Positions 12,241-21,864 of a stretch of DNA of 64,000 bases are shown piece after piece. The notes below the pieces were generated by a model that did no database searches, had not been told where the DNA came from, and worked only from the letters and a program-made list of their open reading frames with translations. Positions within the stretch are counted from its first letter, which is position 1. Each line of letters begins with the position of its first letter. Made by a program: the position numbers and the translations under genes. The stretch is from positions 372,001-436,000 of the forward strand of contig NZ_JAFBCT010000001.1 of NCBI RefSeq assembly GCF_016907835.1, given 5' to 3'. The DNA is from Agromyces cerinus (lineage in GTDB: Bacteria; Actinomycetota; Actinomycetes; Actinomycetales; Microbacteriaceae).

Positions 12241-13941
12241 ATGGGCTTCATCGACGTCAACGGCGTCTCATTCTCGCTCGCCGACGGCCGGCCGCTGCTG
12301 GCCGACCTCGCCTTCCGCGTGACGGACGGCGCGACCACCGCACTCATCGGCGCCAACGGCGCGGGCAAGTCGACGCTGCTGCGCATCATCCGCGGCGAGC
12401 TGCGACCCGACGAGGGCAGCGTGCAGGTCGACGGCGGGCTCGGCGTGATGGACCAGTTCGTCGGCACCGGCGCGACGATCGAGGGCACGGATGCCACGGT
12501 GCAGGGCCTGCTCGTCTCGGTCGCGCCGACCCGCATCCGTGCGGCGGCGATCGAGCTCGAGGCATCCGAGACCGCCCTCATCGAACACGACGACACCGAG
12601 GCGCAGATGCGGTACGCCACCGCGCTCGCCGAGTACGCGGAGGCGGGCGGCTACGACCAGGAGGTCGTATGGGACCACTGCACGACCGCAGCGCTCGGCA
12701 TCCCGTTCGAGCGCGCGAAGTGGCGCGAGCTCTCGACGCTCTCGGGCGGCGAGCAGAAGCGGCTCGCGCTCGAGGCGCTCTTCCGCGGCCCCGAGCAGGT
12801 GCTGCTGCTCGACGAGCCCGACAACTCGCTCGACGTGCCGGGGAAGCGGTGGCTCGAGGCGCAGCTGCGGGCGACCCCCAAGACGGTGCTGCTCGTCTCG
12901 CACGACCGCGAGCTGCTCGCCCGTGCCGCCGATCGCATCGTGACGCTCGAGGTCGGCGCCGCCGGCAATACGGCGTGGGTGCACGGCGGCAGCTTCGAGG
13001 GGTACCACCAGGCGCGCGACGAGCGCTTCGAGCGCCTCGACGAGCTGCGCCGCCGCTGGGACGAGCAGCATGCTGCGCTGAAGACGCTCGTGGCCAACCT
13101 CAAGGTCAAGGCGACCTACAACGACGGCATGGCGTCGCGCTACCAGGCCGCCATGACGCGACTGCGCAAGTTCGAGGAGGCCGGGCCGCCCGAGGAGCGC
13201 CCGCCCGCGCAGGCCGTCTCGATGCGCCTGCGCGGATCGCGCACCGGCAAGCGCGCCGTCGTCGGCGAAGGACTCGAGCTCACGGGACTCATGAAGCCCT
13301 TCGACCTCGAGGTCTGGTACGGGGACCGCGTGGCGGTGCTCGGCTCGAACGGCTCGGGCAAGTCGCACTTCCTGCGCCTGCTCGCGGGCGGCGGCACGGA
13401 ACCCGATCGCACCCTCGGCCACATCACGACGGTGGGGGAGTCGCTCGCCCGGGTGCCGCACACCGGCCGTGCCGTGCTCGGCGCGCGCGTCGTGCCCGGC
13501 TGGTTCGCGCAGAACCACGAGCACCCCGAGTACCGCGGCCGCACCCTCCTCGACATCCTGCACCGCGGCGACGCGAACCGCGACGGCATGGCGCGCGAGG
13601 CCGCGAGCTCGGCCCTCGACCGCTACGGACTCGCGGCGGCGGCGCAGCAGACCTTCGATTCGCTCTCCGGCGGGCAGCAGGCGAGACTGCAGATCCTGCT
13701 GCTCGAACTCTCCGGTGCGACGCTGCTGCTGCTCGACGAACCGACCGACAACCTCGACCTCGTCTCGGCCGAGGCGCTCGAAGAGGGCCTGTCGCGCTTC
13801 GACGGCACCGTGCTCGCGGTCACCCATGACCGCTGGTTCACGCGCGGCTTCGACCGGTTCCTGGTGTTCGGCAGCGACGGCGAGGTCTACGAGTCGGATG
13901 CCCCGGTGTGGGACGAGTCCCGTGTGGTACGCGCCCGCTAG
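12241..13941 (+). CDS. ABC-F family ATP-binding protein
   Basis: This 566-residue soluble protein has two ABC ATPase domains and no membrane segments. Walker A motifs are GANGAGKST and GSNGSGKS, signatures LSGGEQKRL and LSGGQQARL, Walker B motifs LLLDEPDNSLD and LLLDEPTDNLD, joined by a charged helical linker (about residues 250-330). ABC-F proteins act on ribosomes, either as translation factors or antibiotic-protection factors; nothing here decides which. It starts at ATG 12241 and is divergent from the MalY-like gene. Confidence 0.92.
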   Translation: MGFIDVNGVSFSLADGRPLLADLAFRVTDGATTALIGANGAGKSTLLRIIRGELRPDEGSVQVDGGLGVMDQFVGTGATIEGTDATVQGLLVSVAPTRIRAAAIELEASETALIEHDDTEAQMRYATALAEYAEAGGYDQEVVWDHCTTAALGIPFERAKWRELSTLSGGEQKRLALEALFRGPEQVLLLDEPDNSLDVPGKRWLEAQLRATPKTVLLVSHDRELLARAADRIVTLEVGAAGNTAWVHGGSFEGYHQARDERFERLDELRRRWDEQHAALKTLVANLKVKATYNDGMASRYQAAMTRLRKFEEAGPPEERPPAQAVSMRLRGSRTGKRAVVGEGLELTGLMKPFDLEVWYGDRVAVLGSNGSGKSHFLRLLAGGGTEPDRTLGHITTVGESLARVPHTGRAVLGARVVPGWFAQNHEHPEYRGRTLLDILHRGDANRDGMAREAASSALDRYGLAAAAQQTFDSLSGGQQARLQILLLELSGATLLLLDEPTDNLDLVSAEALEEGLSRFDGTVLAVTHDRWFTRGFDRFLVFGSDGEVYESDAPVWDESRVVRAR

Positions 13942-14040
13942 CTTCGCGCCTGGAGTCGTGGAGCGAGTCGTGGACGCGCGGAGTCGGGTCACCCGATGGG
14001 GTGAGGCGCGGAGGGGGTGTCGACACCCAGACTGATCGGC

Positions 14041-14529
14041 ATGACGAGACAGAGAAGCAACAGGCGAACGGCGATTGCCGGACCGGTGCTCATCATCGTG
14101 TGGGTGCTGCACACTGCAGTCGGAGTGCTTGCATCTGCTCCAGCGCTGGGCGAGGCATTGGCCGGCGGCTGGTACGGAGCGATGACGAGCGACCTCGAGG
14201 TGGCGCTCTGGTTCTTGATGACCGGATTCTTCGGATTGGTCGCCGGCCTGGCGATGACCGCCCTCGAGCACGCCGGGCGGCTGCCATGGTCGGTCAGCAT
14301 CGCGCTGCTGATGATCGCGCTGATCGGGGTGAGTGCGGCGCCGGTGTCCGGCTTCCTGCTCGTGCTCGTGGCTGCGGTCATCGCTGTCGTGCAGTCGGCA
14401 CGCCAGAGCCGTCGGCGTGCATCGGCTGACCTGGGCAGGGGCGAACGTCCGTTCGAAGCAGTGGACCCGTCGGAGTCGGAGGGCGCCGGGCTCGAGCACT
14501 CATCACGATCGGGACAGGGCAGGGTATGA
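14041..14529 (+). CDS. Small four-helix membrane protein (DUF6463-like)
   Basis: This 162-residue protein has four hydrophobic stretches (about residues 13-33, 52-75, 85-100 and 103-120), then a charged hydrophilic tail. The pattern resembles the DUF6463 family, of unknown function; this assignment is from memory of the pattern. The ATG at 14041 is preferred; a GTG at 14017 has its purine tract too close. It sits alone before guaB3. Confidence 0.65.
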   Translation: MTRQRSNRRTAIAGPVLIIVWVLHTAVGVLASAPALGEALAGGWYGAMTSDLEVALWFLMTGFFGLVAGLAMTALEHAGRLPWSVSIALLMIALIGVSAAPVSGFLLVLVAAVIAVVQSARQSRRRASADLGRGERPFEAVDPSESEGAGLEHSSRSGQGRV

Positions 14530-14671
14530 GTTCGGTCCAGTCCGTCGTCGGCTCCGAGGGCGTCGGCTCGACCACCCGCGTCGACGATCGCAACGGTCAT
14601 GGCAGTGAGTGCGAGTTCCGGTGGACGCCCTGCTCCTCTCAACCGGCGCGGTATCGGCCGGGTAGGGTTGA

Positions 14672-15799
14672 GTGGTGACCCAGGAGATCGAGATCGGCCG
14701 CTCCAAGCGGGGCCAGCGCGTCTATGCATTCGATGACATCGCGATCGTGCCCAGCCGGCGCACCCGCGACCCCGAAGACGTCTCGGTCGCCTGGGCGATC
14801 GACGCGTACCAGTTCGACATCCCGTTCCTCGCGGCACCGATGGACTCCGTCGTCTCGCCGCAGACCGCGATCATGATGGGCCAGCTCGGCGGTCTCGGCG
14901 TGCTCGACCTCGAGGGACTCTGGACCCGCTACGAAGACCCCGAGCCCGTGCTCGCCGAGATCCGCAATCTCGCGCCCGAGCATGCCACGGCCCGCATGCA
15001 GCAGCTCTACTCCGAGCCGATCAAGCCCGAGCTCGTCACGGCCAGGCTCGCCGAGATCCGCGCGGCGGGCGTCACCGTCGCCGGCGCGCTCTCGCCGCAG
15101 CGCACCCAGGAGCTCTACGAGACCGTCGTCGCCGCGGGGGTCGACCTGTTCGTGATCCGCGGCACCACGGTGTCGGCCGAGCACGTCTCGAAGAACCAGG
15201 AGCCGCTGAACCTCAAGAAGTTCATCTACGAGCTCGACGTGCCCGTGATCGTCGGCGGCGCCGCGACCTACACGGCAGCCCTGCACCTCATGCGCACTGG
15301 CGCCGCCGGCGTGCTCGTCGGCTTCGGCGGGGGAGCGGCGTCCACGACGCGTGCGACCCTCGGCATCCACGCGCCGATGGCCACCGCGGTCGCCGATGTC
15401 GCCGGTGCACGCCGCGACTACCTCGACGAGTCGGGCGGCCGCTACGTGCACGTCATCGCCGACGGCGGCGTCGGCAAGTCGGGCGACATCGTCAAGGCGA
15501 TCGCGTGCGGCGCCGACGCGGTCATGCTCGGCACGGCACTCGCGCGGGCGACGGATGCCCCGGGCGGCGGCTACCACTGGGGCGCCGAGGCGCACCACCC
15601 GAAGCTGCCGCGCGGCCAGCGCGTGCACGTCGGACAGGTCGCTCCGCTCGAAGAGGTGCTCTACGGCCCAGCGCCCTCGGCCGACGGCGTCACGAACCTC
15701 ATCGGTGCGCTGAAGCGCTCGATGGCCACCACCGGGTACTCGGACCTCAAGGAGTTCCAGCGCGTCGACGTCGTCGTCGCGCCGTACCAGTCGTCGTAG
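14672..15799 (+). CDS. guaB3: GuaB3 family IMP dehydrogenase-related protein
   Basis: This 375-residue TIM-barrel protein is related to IMPDH/GMP reductase. It keeps FDDIAIVPSRRTRDPEDV and AAPMDSVVSP at the N-terminus and the IADGGVGKSGDIVKAIACGADAV phosphate-binding region. It has no CBS domain, and where IMPDH has the catalytic Cys (ICTTR) it reads AASTTR. Classic IMPDH chemistry is therefore doubtful. I recall a report of GMP reductase activity for a cyanobacterial GuaB3; the actinobacterial role is unclear. Two adjacent GTG codons (14672, 14675) are possible starts. Confidence 0.9.
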   Translation: MVTQEIEIGRSKRGQRVYAFDDIAIVPSRRTRDPEDVSVAWAIDAYQFDIPFLAAPMDSVVSPQTAIMMGQLGGLGVLDLEGLWTRYEDPEPVLAEIRNLAPEHATARMQQLYSEPIKPELVTARLAEIRAAGVTVAGALSPQRTQELYETVVAAGVDLFVIRGTTVSAEHVSKNQEPLNLKKFIYELDVPVIVGGAATYTAALHLMRTGAAGVLVGFGGGAASTTRATLGIHAPMATAVADVAGARRDYLDESGGRYVHVIADGGVGKSGDIVKAIACGADAVMLGTALARATDAPGGGYHWGAEAHHPKLPRGQRVHVGQVAPLEEVLYGPAPSADGVTNLIGALKRSMATTGYSDLKEFQRVDVVVAPYQSS

Positions 15800-15808
15800 C
15801 TTCTGCGG

Positions 15809-15853
15809 GTTGAGCCTGTCGAAACCCGGCATCCGGATTTCGACAAGCTCAAT
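15809..15853. repeat. Intergenic inverted repeat of the gttgagcctgtcgaaa family
   Basis: gttgagcctgtcgaaa (15809-15824) is mirrored by tttcgacaagctcaat (15838-15853) with two mismatches, just after the guaB3 stop. I recall this word as a common intergenic element in Microbacteriaceae. It probably also ends guaB3 transcription. Confidence 0.7.
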
Positions 15854-15947
15854 CAACAGATCTCCTCGCTCATTCCGAAGGCGGTTCGGGTAGCGTGGGA
15901 ACCGGATCGCGCGGCTCGCCGTGAGACCGCGGGGATGGGGTGGCACG

Positions 15948-17693
15948 ATGGCGACTCAGAAGTCGGCGAAGCTCAAGCCGGTGACGCGTTCGACCAAGCT
16001 CGGACCTGAGGAGCGGAAGGCCGCGATCGCGCGGCTGAAAGAGAAAGAGCTCGACATCCTCGTGGTGGGCGGCGGCATCGTCGGCACCGGATCCGCGCTC
16101 GACGCGGTCACGCGGGGTCTCTCGACCGGGCTCCTCGAGGCCCGCGACTGGGCGTCGGGCACCTCGAGCCGTTCGTCGAAGCTCGTGCACGGCGGCATCC
16201 GCTATCTCGAGCAGCTCGACTTCAGGCTCGTGCGCGAAGCGCTCATCGAGCGAGGGTTGCTGCTGCAGCGCATCGCGCCCCACCTCGTGAAGCCCGTACG
16301 GTTCCTGTACCCGCTGAAGACCCGCATCATCGAGCGGATCTACGTGGGCGCCGGCATGATGCTCTACGACGTCTTCAGCTACACCGGCGGGCGGCCGCCC
16401 GGCGTGCCGCATCACCGCCACCTCTCGAAGCGACAGGTGATGCGCGCTATCCCGTCGCTCTCGAAGGACGCCCTCGTCGGCGGTCTCACCTACTACGACG
16501 CGCAGGTCGACGACGCCCGCTACGTCGCCTCGCTCGCCCGCACGGCGTCGTTCTACGGCGCCCACGTCGCGAGCCGGGTCAAGGTCGAGGGCTTCATCAA
16601 GGTCGGCGAACGCGTCGTGGGCGTGAATGCGCACGACCTCGAGACCGACGAGCACTTCGAGATCCGCGCGAAGCAGGTCGTGAACGCCACGGGCGTCTGG
16701 ACCGACGACACGCAGCGCATGGTCGGCGAACGCGGCACGTTCAAGGTGCGCGCCTCGAAGGGCGTGCACCTCGTCGTGCCCCGCGACCGCATCCAGTCGG
16801 CGATGGGCATGATCTTCCGCACCGAGAAGAGCGTGCTGTTCGTCATCCCGTGGGGCCGTCACTGGCTGATCGGCACGACCGACACCGACTGGAACCTCGA
16901 CAAGGCGCATCCGGCGGCGACCGCCGCCGACATCGACTACCTGCTCGAGCACGTCAACGCGGTGCTCGGCATCCCGCTCACCCGAGAAGACGTCGAGGGC
17001 GTGTACGCCGGCCTCAGGCCGCTCCTCGCCGGGGAGAGCGACCAGACCTCGAAGCTCTCGCGCGAGCACCTCGTCGCCCACACCGTGCCCGGACTCGTGG
17101 TGATCGCCGGCGGCAAGTGGACGACGTACCGGGTCATGGCGAAGGACGCCATCGACGCGGCGGTGGACGCCCTCGACGGCAAGGTCCCGAGGTCGACGAC
17201 GCAGGACATCCCGCTGCTCGGGGCCGAGGGCTACCAGGCGGCGTGGAACAAGCGCGGCAAGATCGCGCGCGCGTTCGGCGTGCACGAGGTGCGCATCGAG
17301 CACCTGCTGAACCGCTACGGCACGATGACCGACGAACTGCTCGACCTGATCCGCGAGGATCCAGCGCTCGGCGAGCCGCTGCCGGGCGCCGACGACTACC
17401 TCGGCGCGGAGGTCGTCTACGCGGCCACGCACGAGGGGGCCCTGCATCTCGACGACGTGCTCGCCCGTCGGACGCGCATCTCGATCGAGGCGTGGGACCG
17501 CGGCGTCTCCGCCGCCCCCGTCGCTGCGAAGCTCATGGGAAAGGTGCTCGGCTGGAACACGGCACGCCAGGCCCTCGAGGTCGAGCGCTATCTCGAGCGG
17601 GTCGCAGCAGAGCGCGCCTCGCAGGAGCAGCCCGATGACGAGTCGGCCGACCGGGTGCGGCTCGAGGCCCCCGACATCGTGAAGGTCGACTAG
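15948..17693 (+). CDS. glpD: Aerobic glycerol-3-phosphate dehydrogenase
   Basis: This 581-residue FAD flavoprotein oxidises sn-glycerol-3-phosphate to dihydroxyacetone phosphate at the membrane and feeds electrons to quinone. It has the dinucleotide-binding motif VVGGGIVGTGSALDA (about residues 38-52), GTSSRSSKLVHGGIRYLEQ, FVIPWGRHWLIGTTDTD and GGKWTTYR, followed by the C-terminal GlpD domain. The ATG at 15948 is used; an upstream in-frame start at 15921 is possible. It stands alone, with no glpK or glpF nearby. A glycerophosphodiesterase that could supply glycerol-3-phosphate lies 5 kb downstream. Confidence 0.95.
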   Translation: MATQKSAKLKPVTRSTKLGPEERKAAIARLKEKELDILVVGGGIVGTGSALDAVTRGLSTGLLEARDWASGTSSRSSKLVHGGIRYLEQLDFRLVREALIERGLLLQRIAPHLVKPVRFLYPLKTRIIERIYVGAGMMLYDVFSYTGGRPPGVPHHRHLSKRQVMRAIPSLSKDALVGGLTYYDAQVDDARYVASLARTASFYGAHVASRVKVEGFIKVGERVVGVNAHDLETDEHFEIRAKQVVNATGVWTDDTQRMVGERGTFKVRASKGVHLVVPRDRIQSAMGMIFRTEKSVLFVIPWGRHWLIGTTDTDWNLDKAHPAATAADIDYLLEHVNAVLGIPLTREDVEGVYAGLRPLLAGESDQTSKLSREHLVAHTVPGLVVIAGGKWTTYRVMAKDAIDAAVDALDGKVPRSTTQDIPLLGAEGYQAAWNKRGKIARAFGVHEVRIEHLLNRYGTMTDELLDLIREDPALGEPLPGADDYLGAEVVYAATHEGALHLDDVLARRTRISIEAWDRGVSAAPVAAKLMGKVLGWNTARQALEVERYLERVAAERASQEQPDDESADRVRLEAPDIVKVD

Positions 17694-17784
17694 GGGCGTG
17701 GATCACGGGTCTCGGCCCAGCGCATAAACTGGAGAGCATGCTCGTCAGCCCCGGAATCACGCCCCACGCGAGAACCGGCGACTG

Positions 17785-18597
17785 ATGCTCAAGATGATGC
17801 TGCGCCCCCGCTGGGTGCTCGCACTGCTCCTCGCGCTCGGCATCGCCGCGGCCTTCGCCCTGCTCGGCCAATGGCAGCTCGAACGCGCCGTCGAATCGTC
17901 GGTCGTCGTCGAACGCCCGACCGAAGCGGTGCGGCCGTTCGCGGGCATCGCCGAGCCCGACGGGCCGACGACGCAGGCGGCGACCGCCCAGCTCGTCGAG
18001 GTCACCGGCACCGTCGTGCCCGGCGACACGGTCATCGTCGAAGGCCGGCTGAACGAGGGGGTCGCCGGGTTCTGGCCCGTCGTGCACCTCGAAGTGACGG
18101 ACGGCACCCCGGCAGGGCTCCCCGTCGCGCTCGGCTGGGCCGCCGACGAGCAGACCGCTCGTGAGGCCGCCGATGCGTTCGAGCGGTCGAACGACCCGAG
18201 CGAACCCATCACCCTCGTCGGCCGCTTCCTGCCGAGCGAGGCGCCGATCGCCCCCGACTCCGAGGCCGACCCGTTCGCGATGCAGACCGTCGCCGTGGCG
18301 CAGCTCATCAACATCTGGGCCGACTACGACGACCGGCCCGTCTACTTCGGCTACGTCACCGCCGCCGAGGCGCCCGCGGGCCTCGACGCGATCGTCTCGC
18401 CGCCGCCCGAGCAGGAGACCCAGCTCGACTGGCTCAATGTCTTCTACGCGATCGAGTGGGCGGTCTTCGCCGGGTTCGCGATCTACCTCTGGTATCGCCT
18501 CGTGCGCGACGCCGTCGAGCGCGAGCGGGAAGAGCGGGAGGAGGCCGCGGCATCCGTCGCCTCGACGACCGCTGCCGGGCCGCCCGCCGGTGACTGA
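17785..18597 (+). CDS. SURF1 family cytochrome oxidase biogenesis protein
   Basis: This 270-residue protein has the SURF1 layout: an N-terminal membrane helix (about residues 8-28), a conserved LGQWQLER motif just after it, a large extracytoplasmic beta domain with VIVEGRLN and LPVALGWA, and a second helix (about 229-248) before a charged tail. SURF1 proteins assist haem a / cytochrome aa3 oxidase assembly. The ATG at 17785 places the first helix correctly. It is followed closely by the DUF3817 gene and guaA in the same direction. Confidence 0.88.
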   Translation: MLKMMLRPRWVLALLLALGIAAAFALLGQWQLERAVESSVVVERPTEAVRPFAGIAEPDGPTTQAATAQLVEVTGTVVPGDTVIVEGRLNEGVAGFWPVVHLEVTDGTPAGLPVALGWAADEQTAREAADAFERSNDPSEPITLVGRFLPSEAPIAPDSEADPFAMQTVAVAQLINIWADYDDRPVYFGYVTAAEAPAGLDAIVSPPPEQETQLDWLNVFYAIEWAVFAGFAIYLWYRLVRDAVEREREEREEAAASVASTTAAGPPAGD

Positions 18598-18631
18598 ACG
18601 TCGCGCGCTCGACGCCGCGTAGACTGGTCTC

Positions 18632-19138
18632 ATGCCCCTCGAGCCGAAATCCGCCGATCTGCCGCGCATTCGCGGGGCGCTGAAGTTCTACCAGGTCGCT
18701 TCGGTGATCACCGGTGTCATGCTCCTGCTGCTGTGCGCCGAGATGATCATGAAGTACGCCTTCCACCTCGAGCTCTACGCGTTCGGAGACCAGGGCGCGC
18801 TCACCTTCGCCCCGGTGATCGAGACGGCCGCAGGCCTCGAGTCGACCGGCACCGGCGTGAACCTCTCGACCGGCATCCTCATCGCCCACGGCTGGTTCTA
18901 CGTCGTCTACCTCTTCAGCGACTTCCGGCTCTGGAGCCTCATGCGCTGGCCGTTCAGCCGCTTCATCGTCATCGCGCTCGGCGGCATCGTGCCGTTCCTC
19001 TCGTTCTTCCTCGAGGCCCGCATCGGCCGTGAGGTGCGCGAGTACCTCGACCGCCGCGAGGCCGCAGAGGCCGTAGCCGCCGAACCCGCCGGCTCAGCCA
19101 CCACCGACACTTCCGACACCCTGGAGGCCCAGCAGTGA
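18632..19138 (+). CDS. DUF3817 integral membrane protein
   Basis: This 168-residue protein has three hydrophobic segments. It opens with [20 protein letters not shown], has [15 protein letters not shown] in the middle and [14 protein letters not shown] near the end, characteristic of DUF3817. Its function is unknown; the family is often encoded next to guaA in actinobacteria. The gene ends in a GTGA overlap with guaA, so the two are translationally coupled. The Ala/Ser/Thr-rich tail after residue 140 is poorly conserved. Confidence 0.86.
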   Translation: MPLEPKSADLPRIRGALKFYQVASVITGVMLLLLCAEMIMKYAFHLELYAFGDQGALTFAPVIETAAGLESTGTGVNLSTGILIAHGWFYVVYLFSDFRLWSLMRWPFSRFIVIALGGIVPFLSFFLEARIGREVREYLDRREAAEAVAAEPAGSATTDTSDTLEAQQ

Positions 19139-20718
19139 CCGATCAGCCCACCGAGCAGCGTCCGGTTCTCGTCGTCGACTTCGGCGCCCAGTACGCGCAG
19201 CTCATCGCTCGGCGCGTGCGCGAGGCATCCGTCTACTCCGAGATCGTGCCGCACACGATCACCGCGGCCGAGGTCGCGGCGAAGAACCCGATCGGCATCG
19301 TGCTCTCGGGCGGACCGTCGTCGGTCTACGAGGAGGGCGCTCCGGCGCTCGACGAGGGCATCCTGAAGCTCGGCGTGCCGACGCTCGGCATCTGCTACGG
19401 CTTCCAGGTGATGGCGACCCAGCTCGGCGGCGAGGTCGCGCAGACCGGCCTCCGCGAGTACGGCGCGACCGCCGCGACGGTGACGGATGTCTCGGGCAAC
19501 GCGCTGCTCGAGGGCCAGCCCGCCGACCAGACCGTGTGGATGAGCCACGGCGACTCGGTGTCGCGCGCCCCCGAGGGCTTCGAGGTGCTCGCGTCGACGG
19601 CGTCGACGCCCGTGGCCGCGTTCGCCAACGACGAGAAGAAGTTCTACGGCGTGCAGTGGCACCCCGAGGTCAAGCACTCGGAGTTCGGCCAGCGCATCAT
19701 CGAGAACTTCCTGCACCGCGCCGCCGGCATCCCCGCCGACTGGAACTCGGGCAACGTCATCGCCGAGCAGGTCGCCCGCATCCGCGAGCAGGTCGGCACC
19801 GCGCGAGTGATCTCCGCGTTGTCGGGCGGCGTCGACTCCGCCGTCTCCACCGCGCTCGTGCAGGAGGCCGTCGGCGACCAGCTCACCGCCGTGTTCGTCG
19901 ACCACGGGCTGCTGCGCAAGGGCGAGCGCGAGCAGGTGCAGCAGGACTACGTCGCTGCAACGGGCGTCCGGCTCATCACGATCGACGCCGAGGACACCTT
20001 CCTCGACGCGCTCGAGGGCGTCAGCGACCCCGAGCAGAAGCGCAAGATCATCGGGCGCGAGTTCATCCGCGCGTTCGAGCAGGCCGAACGCGACCTCATC
20101 GCCGAGGCCGCCGCCGCGGGCGAGCCGATCAAGTTCCTCGTGCAGGGCACGCTCTACCCCGACGTCGTCGAGTCGGGCGGCGGCACGGGCACGGCGAACA
20201 TCAAGAGCCACCACAACGTCGGCGGACTTCCCGAAGACCTGCAGTTCGAGCTCGTCGAGCCGCTGCGCACCCTCTTCAAGGACGAGGTGCGCGCGATCGG
20301 CCGCGAGCTCGGGCTGCCCGAGGCCATCGTCGGCCGCCAGCCGTTCCCCGGTCCCGGGCTCGGCATCCGCATCGTCGGCGAGGTCACGCGCGAGCGGCTC
20401 GACCTGCTGCGCGAGGCCGACGCGATCGCCCGTGAAGAGCTCAGCGCCGCCGGCCTCGACCAGGAGATCTGGCAGTGCCCGGTCGTGCTGCTCGCCGACG
20501 TGCGCTCGGTGGGCGTGCAGGGCGACGGCCGCACGTACGGCCACCCCATCGTGCTGCGCCCCGTCTCATCGGAGGACGCGATGACCGCCGACTGGACGCG
20601 CCTGCCGTACGACGTGCTCGCGAAGATCTCCAACCGCATCACGAACGAGGTTCCCGAGGTGAACCGGGTCGTGCTCGATGTCACGTCGAAGCCGCCGGGC
20701 ACCATCGAATGGGAGTGA
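19135..20718 (+). CDS. guaA: GMP synthase (glutamine-hydrolysing)
   Basis: This 527-residue two-domain amidotransferase converts XMP, ATP and glutamine to GMP. The class I glutaminase domain has Cys87 in GICYGFQ and the HPE motif in [12 protein letters not shown]. The ATP-pyrophosphatase P-loop is SGGVDSAVS. The C-terminal dimerisation domain ends KPPGTIEWE, the invariant GuaA terminus. It starts with GTG inside the stop of the DUF3817 gene. Together with guaB it completes IMP to GMP. Confidence 0.97.
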   Translation: MTDQPTEQRPVLVVDFGAQYAQLIARRVREASVYSEIVPHTITAAEVAAKNPIGIVLSGGPSSVYEEGAPALDEGILKLGVPTLGICYGFQVMATQLGGEVAQTGLREYGATAATVTDVSGNALLEGQPADQTVWMSHGDSVSRAPEGFEVLASTASTPVAAFANDEKKFYGVQWHPEVKHSEFGQRIIENFLHRAAGIPADWNSGNVIAEQVARIREQVGTARVISALSGGVDSAVSTALVQEAVGDQLTAVFVDHGLLRKGEREQVQQDYVAATGVRLITIDAEDTFLDALEGVSDPEQKRKIIGREFIRAFEQAERDLIAEAAAAGEPIKFLVQGTLYPDVVESGGGTGTANIKSHHNVGGLPEDLQFELVEPLRTLFKDEVRAIGRELGLPEAIVGRQPFPGPGLGIRIVGEVTRERLDLLREADAIAREELSAAGLDQEIWQCPVVLLADVRSVGVQGDGRTYGHPIVLRPVSSEDAMTADWTRLPYDVLAKISNRITNEVPEVNRVVLDVTSKPPGTIEWE

Positions 20719-20726
20719 GGCCGGGC

Positions 20727-20747
20727 CGGGAGCCGCGCAGGCTCCCG
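20727..20747 (+). terminator. Short hairpin after guaA
   Basis: An eight-base stem with a five-base loop lies eight bases after the guaA stop, ahead of the stronger hairpin at 20761-20792. Confidence 0.5.
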
Positions 20748-20760
20748 CTCGACCGCTGAC

Positions 20761-20792
20761 GAAGGCCGGCACCCCCGTGGGTGCCGGCCTTC
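20761..20792 (+). terminator. guaA terminator
   Basis: A perfect 14-base stem (20761-20774 with 20779-20792) with a four-base loop is followed by tcgca. It separates guaA from ldh. Confidence 0.82.
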
Positions 20793-20825
20793 TCGCATCC
20801 CCGCGGGTGCTGAGAGACTGGGTGC

Positions 20826-21770
20826 ATGGGCGTCGTCGAGAACTCGAAGTTGACCGTCGTCGGTGCCGGGAGCGTGGGCACGAGCCTCGCGTACTCGGCG
20901 CTGATCCGCGGGAGTGCGAGCGAGGTCGCGCTGTACGACATCGCACGCGAGAAGGTCGAGGCCGAGGTGCTCGACCTCGCGCACGGCACGCAGTTCACGG
21001 GGTCGTCAGTGAGCGGCGGGGCCGACCTGGGCGTCGTCGAGGGCTCGCACGTCATCGTCGTCACGGCCGGGGCGAAGCAGCAGCCCGGTCAGTCGCGACT
21101 CGACCTCGCGGGCACCAACGTGCGCATCCTCGAGAACCTCCTGCCGGCCCTCCTCGAACGCGCACCCGACGCGGTCATCGTGCTCGTCACGAATCCCGTC
21201 GACGTGCTCACGGTCGCCGCGCAGCGCATCACTGGGCTGCCGCCGCACCGCATCTTCGGTTCGGGCACGGTGCTCGACACGTCACGCCTGCGCTGGCTGC
21301 TCGCCCGGCGCGCCGGGGTCACCACGTCGAGCGTGCACGCCGACATCGTGGGGGAGCACGGCGACACCGAGTTCCCGCTGTGGTCGAACGCCCGCATCGG
21401 GCCGGTGCCGATCCTCGAGTGGCGCGGGGCCGAACCGTTCACCGCCGCCGAGCTCGACGACATCGCGCGCGAAGTGCGCGACTCTGCGTACACGGTCATC
21501 CGCGGCAAGGGCGCCACGAACTACGCCATCGGGCTCGCCGGGGCGCGCATCGTGGAAGCGGTGCTGAACGATGAACGGGCGGTGCTGCCGGTCTCGACGG
21601 TGCTCCGCGGCATCCGCGGTCTCGACGGCGTCGCACTCTCGCTGCCGAGCGTCGTCGGCGGAGACGGCGCGGTGCCGGTCGCCGAGACGCCGTTCTCGCC
21701 CGAGGAGGAAATGCTGCTCCGGGCCTCGGCCGACGCGATCACGGCGTCGGTCGCGACGCTCGGCATCTGA
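20826..21770 (+). CDS. ldh: L-lactate dehydrogenase
   Basis: This 314-residue NAD-dependent enzyme interconverts pyruvate and L-lactate. It has the nucleotide-binding motif VVGAGSVGTSLAY at the N-terminus, the specificity loop AGAKQQPGQSRLDL (a Gln where malate dehydrogenases have Arg, favouring lactate), TNPVDVLT, GSGTVLDTSRLR and the catalytic His in GEHGDTEFPLWS. Length is standard. It lies 33 bases after the guaA terminator, with its own ATG at 20826. Confidence 0.95.
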   Translation: MGVVENSKLTVVGAGSVGTSLAYSALIRGSASEVALYDIAREKVEAEVLDLAHGTQFTGSSVSGGADLGVVEGSHVIVVTAGAKQQPGQSRLDLAGTNVRILENLLPALLERAPDAVIVLVTNPVDVLTVAAQRITGLPPHRIFGSGTVLDTSRLRWLLARRAGVTTSSVHADIVGEHGDTEFPLWSNARIGPVPILEWRGAEPFTAAELDDIAREVRDSAYTVIRGKGATNYAIGLAGARIVEAVLNDERAVLPVSTVLRGIRGLDGVALSLPSVVGGDGAVPVAETPFSPEEEMLLRASADAITASVATLGI

Positions 21771-21815
21771 GCCGGGCAGCCCCGCGCAGGCAGCAGACCA
21801 CCCGCCCCGAAACGA

Positions 21816-21843
21816 CGAACGGCCGCCCGAGGGCGGCCGTTCG
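21816..21843. terminator. Bidirectional terminator between ldh and the Bax-inhibitor gene
   Basis: A perfect 13-base stem (21816-21828 with 21831-21843) lies between the two convergent genes and can serve both strands. Confidence 0.82.
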
Positions 21844-21864
21844 ATGATGCGTGGTGCAGCGAGG

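Noticed and set aside
13962..13983. Direct repeat gagtcgtgga twice after the ABC-F gene
   Set aside because: Short, only two copies, and no structure; likely chance in GC-rich DNA.
14017..14041. GTG at 14017 as the start of the small membrane protein
   Set aside because: The purine tract is only a couple of bases from GTG and the extra residues add nothing; ATG 14041 is preferred.
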